Below, piece by piece: positions 63,486-64,000 of a stretch of 64,000 nucleotides of DNA. A program made the position numbers and the translations under genes. Each line of letters begins with the position of its first letter. Position 1 is the first letter of the stretch. A model generated the notes under the pieces. It was not told the origin of the DNA. It saw only the letters and a program-made list of their open reading frames with translations, and did no database searches. Where the stretch lies: NCBI RefSeq assembly GCF_000283155.1, contig NW_004454229.1, positions 10,189,336 through 10,253,335 on the forward strand, written 5' to 3'. This stretch comes from Ceratotherium simum simum (taxonomy: Eukaryota; Chordata; Mammalia; Perissodactyla; Rhinocerotidae).

Positions 63486-63714
63486 TTTTAGAAATTAGTA
63501 ATAGCAAAAATTTTACATTTTCCAAGTTTGCTTATTTTATCTGGTAGTGCAAACATGCACCCATCATGATCTCCATTTTGCGCTGTCTGCCAGGAAGCTC
63601 AGAGCTAATCTTATTTCTCAATCATGGCAACCACATTAGCCCGTGGGGTTAGTGATTTTGCCTCTGCCTTCTTCCACAGATATTGTCTAATTCTATTTTA
63701 ACAGCTTCATCTTA

Positions 63715-63860
63715 TACATATCTTTGACGGCAGTCCCCCTCAAACACCTTCTATATGTAGACTGAGTATACATTATAAATAATACATAATCCTCTTTATA
63801 AGAACACTTAGTATATAGGTATATAGTAGATGCTCAATAAGGAATTGATTGAGTTATTGC
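63715..63860 (+). repeat. L2 LINE 3' end
   Basis: CACTTAGTATATAGGTATATAGTAGATGCTCAATAAGGAATTGATTGAG is a plus-strand L2 terminus. Confidence 0.75.
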
Positions 63861-64000
63861 CAAAATCAGATGGTAATCCAGACCATAATCTTACACAATT
63901 GCTAATCTATTTGTAACAGCTGTTTTGCCAATACCCTCAGGCCTCAGCTCTTTGAGTTTTTTCTCATCGCATTAAAAGACAAAAAAAAGCTCTTGTTCCC

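Overview
The window is mammalian nuclear DNA, most likely from an odd-toed ungulate (horse family, possibly rhinoceros or tapir). The evidence is a set of ERE-type tRNA-derived SINEs. These begin with a GGGCCGGCCC-like head, carry A-box and B-box-like promoter motifs and end in A-rich tails; this SINE family is known from Perissodactyla. The background is a dense layer of old placental-mammal repeats (MIR, L2, an L1 tail, MaLR and ERV LTRs, hAT relics). There is no bacterial, plasmid or viral gene organisation.

Layout. Positions 1-1100 are largely unassigned. A homeodomain-motif-rich, non-repetitive block (about 1115-1200) abuts a strong CpG island (about 1380-2360) containing a short GCA/GGC trinucleotide run; this is the only promoter-like feature. 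From about 2.4 kb to the end I found no exon I could defend: no recognisable protein domain, no multi-exon pattern and no RNA gene. The rest reads as gene-desert or long-intron DNA. A 126-base assembly gap (6161-6286) lies inside a CT-rich expansion of an old repeat.

Mobile-element history is the richest content. A 5'-truncated L1 (20230-21914) has a possible short target duplication. Two solo LTRs have convincing TG...CA ends and 4-bp target duplications (46802-47457, GGAG; 52649-53097, CAGG). A third LTR lies on the minus strand (about 25204-25934) and contains an 84-bp tandem repeat. There is also a MaLR/MLT1-like LTR (59025-59605), a hAT/Charlie-like relic (56689-56998), and at least three groups of several-hundred-bp old repeats present in two or three copies. 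Four ERE SINEs are present. Three interrupt older MIR or L2 copies, and the fourth and youngest sits inside one of those EREs, giving a three-layer nest at 15595-16340.

Several non-repetitive, AT-rich stretches carry homeodomain, SOX/POU or FOX-like motifs (1115-1200, 18070-18250, 24110-24260, 44860-45200, 50060-50330, 51110-51540) and are the best candidates for distal enhancers. This is inference from motif content only; no conservation test could be run. I found no evidence of a new multi-gene system. The unusual material is nested insertions, solo LTRs and possible regulatory blocks. Repeat boundaries are by eye, and family names are given only where hallmark sequence was recognised.
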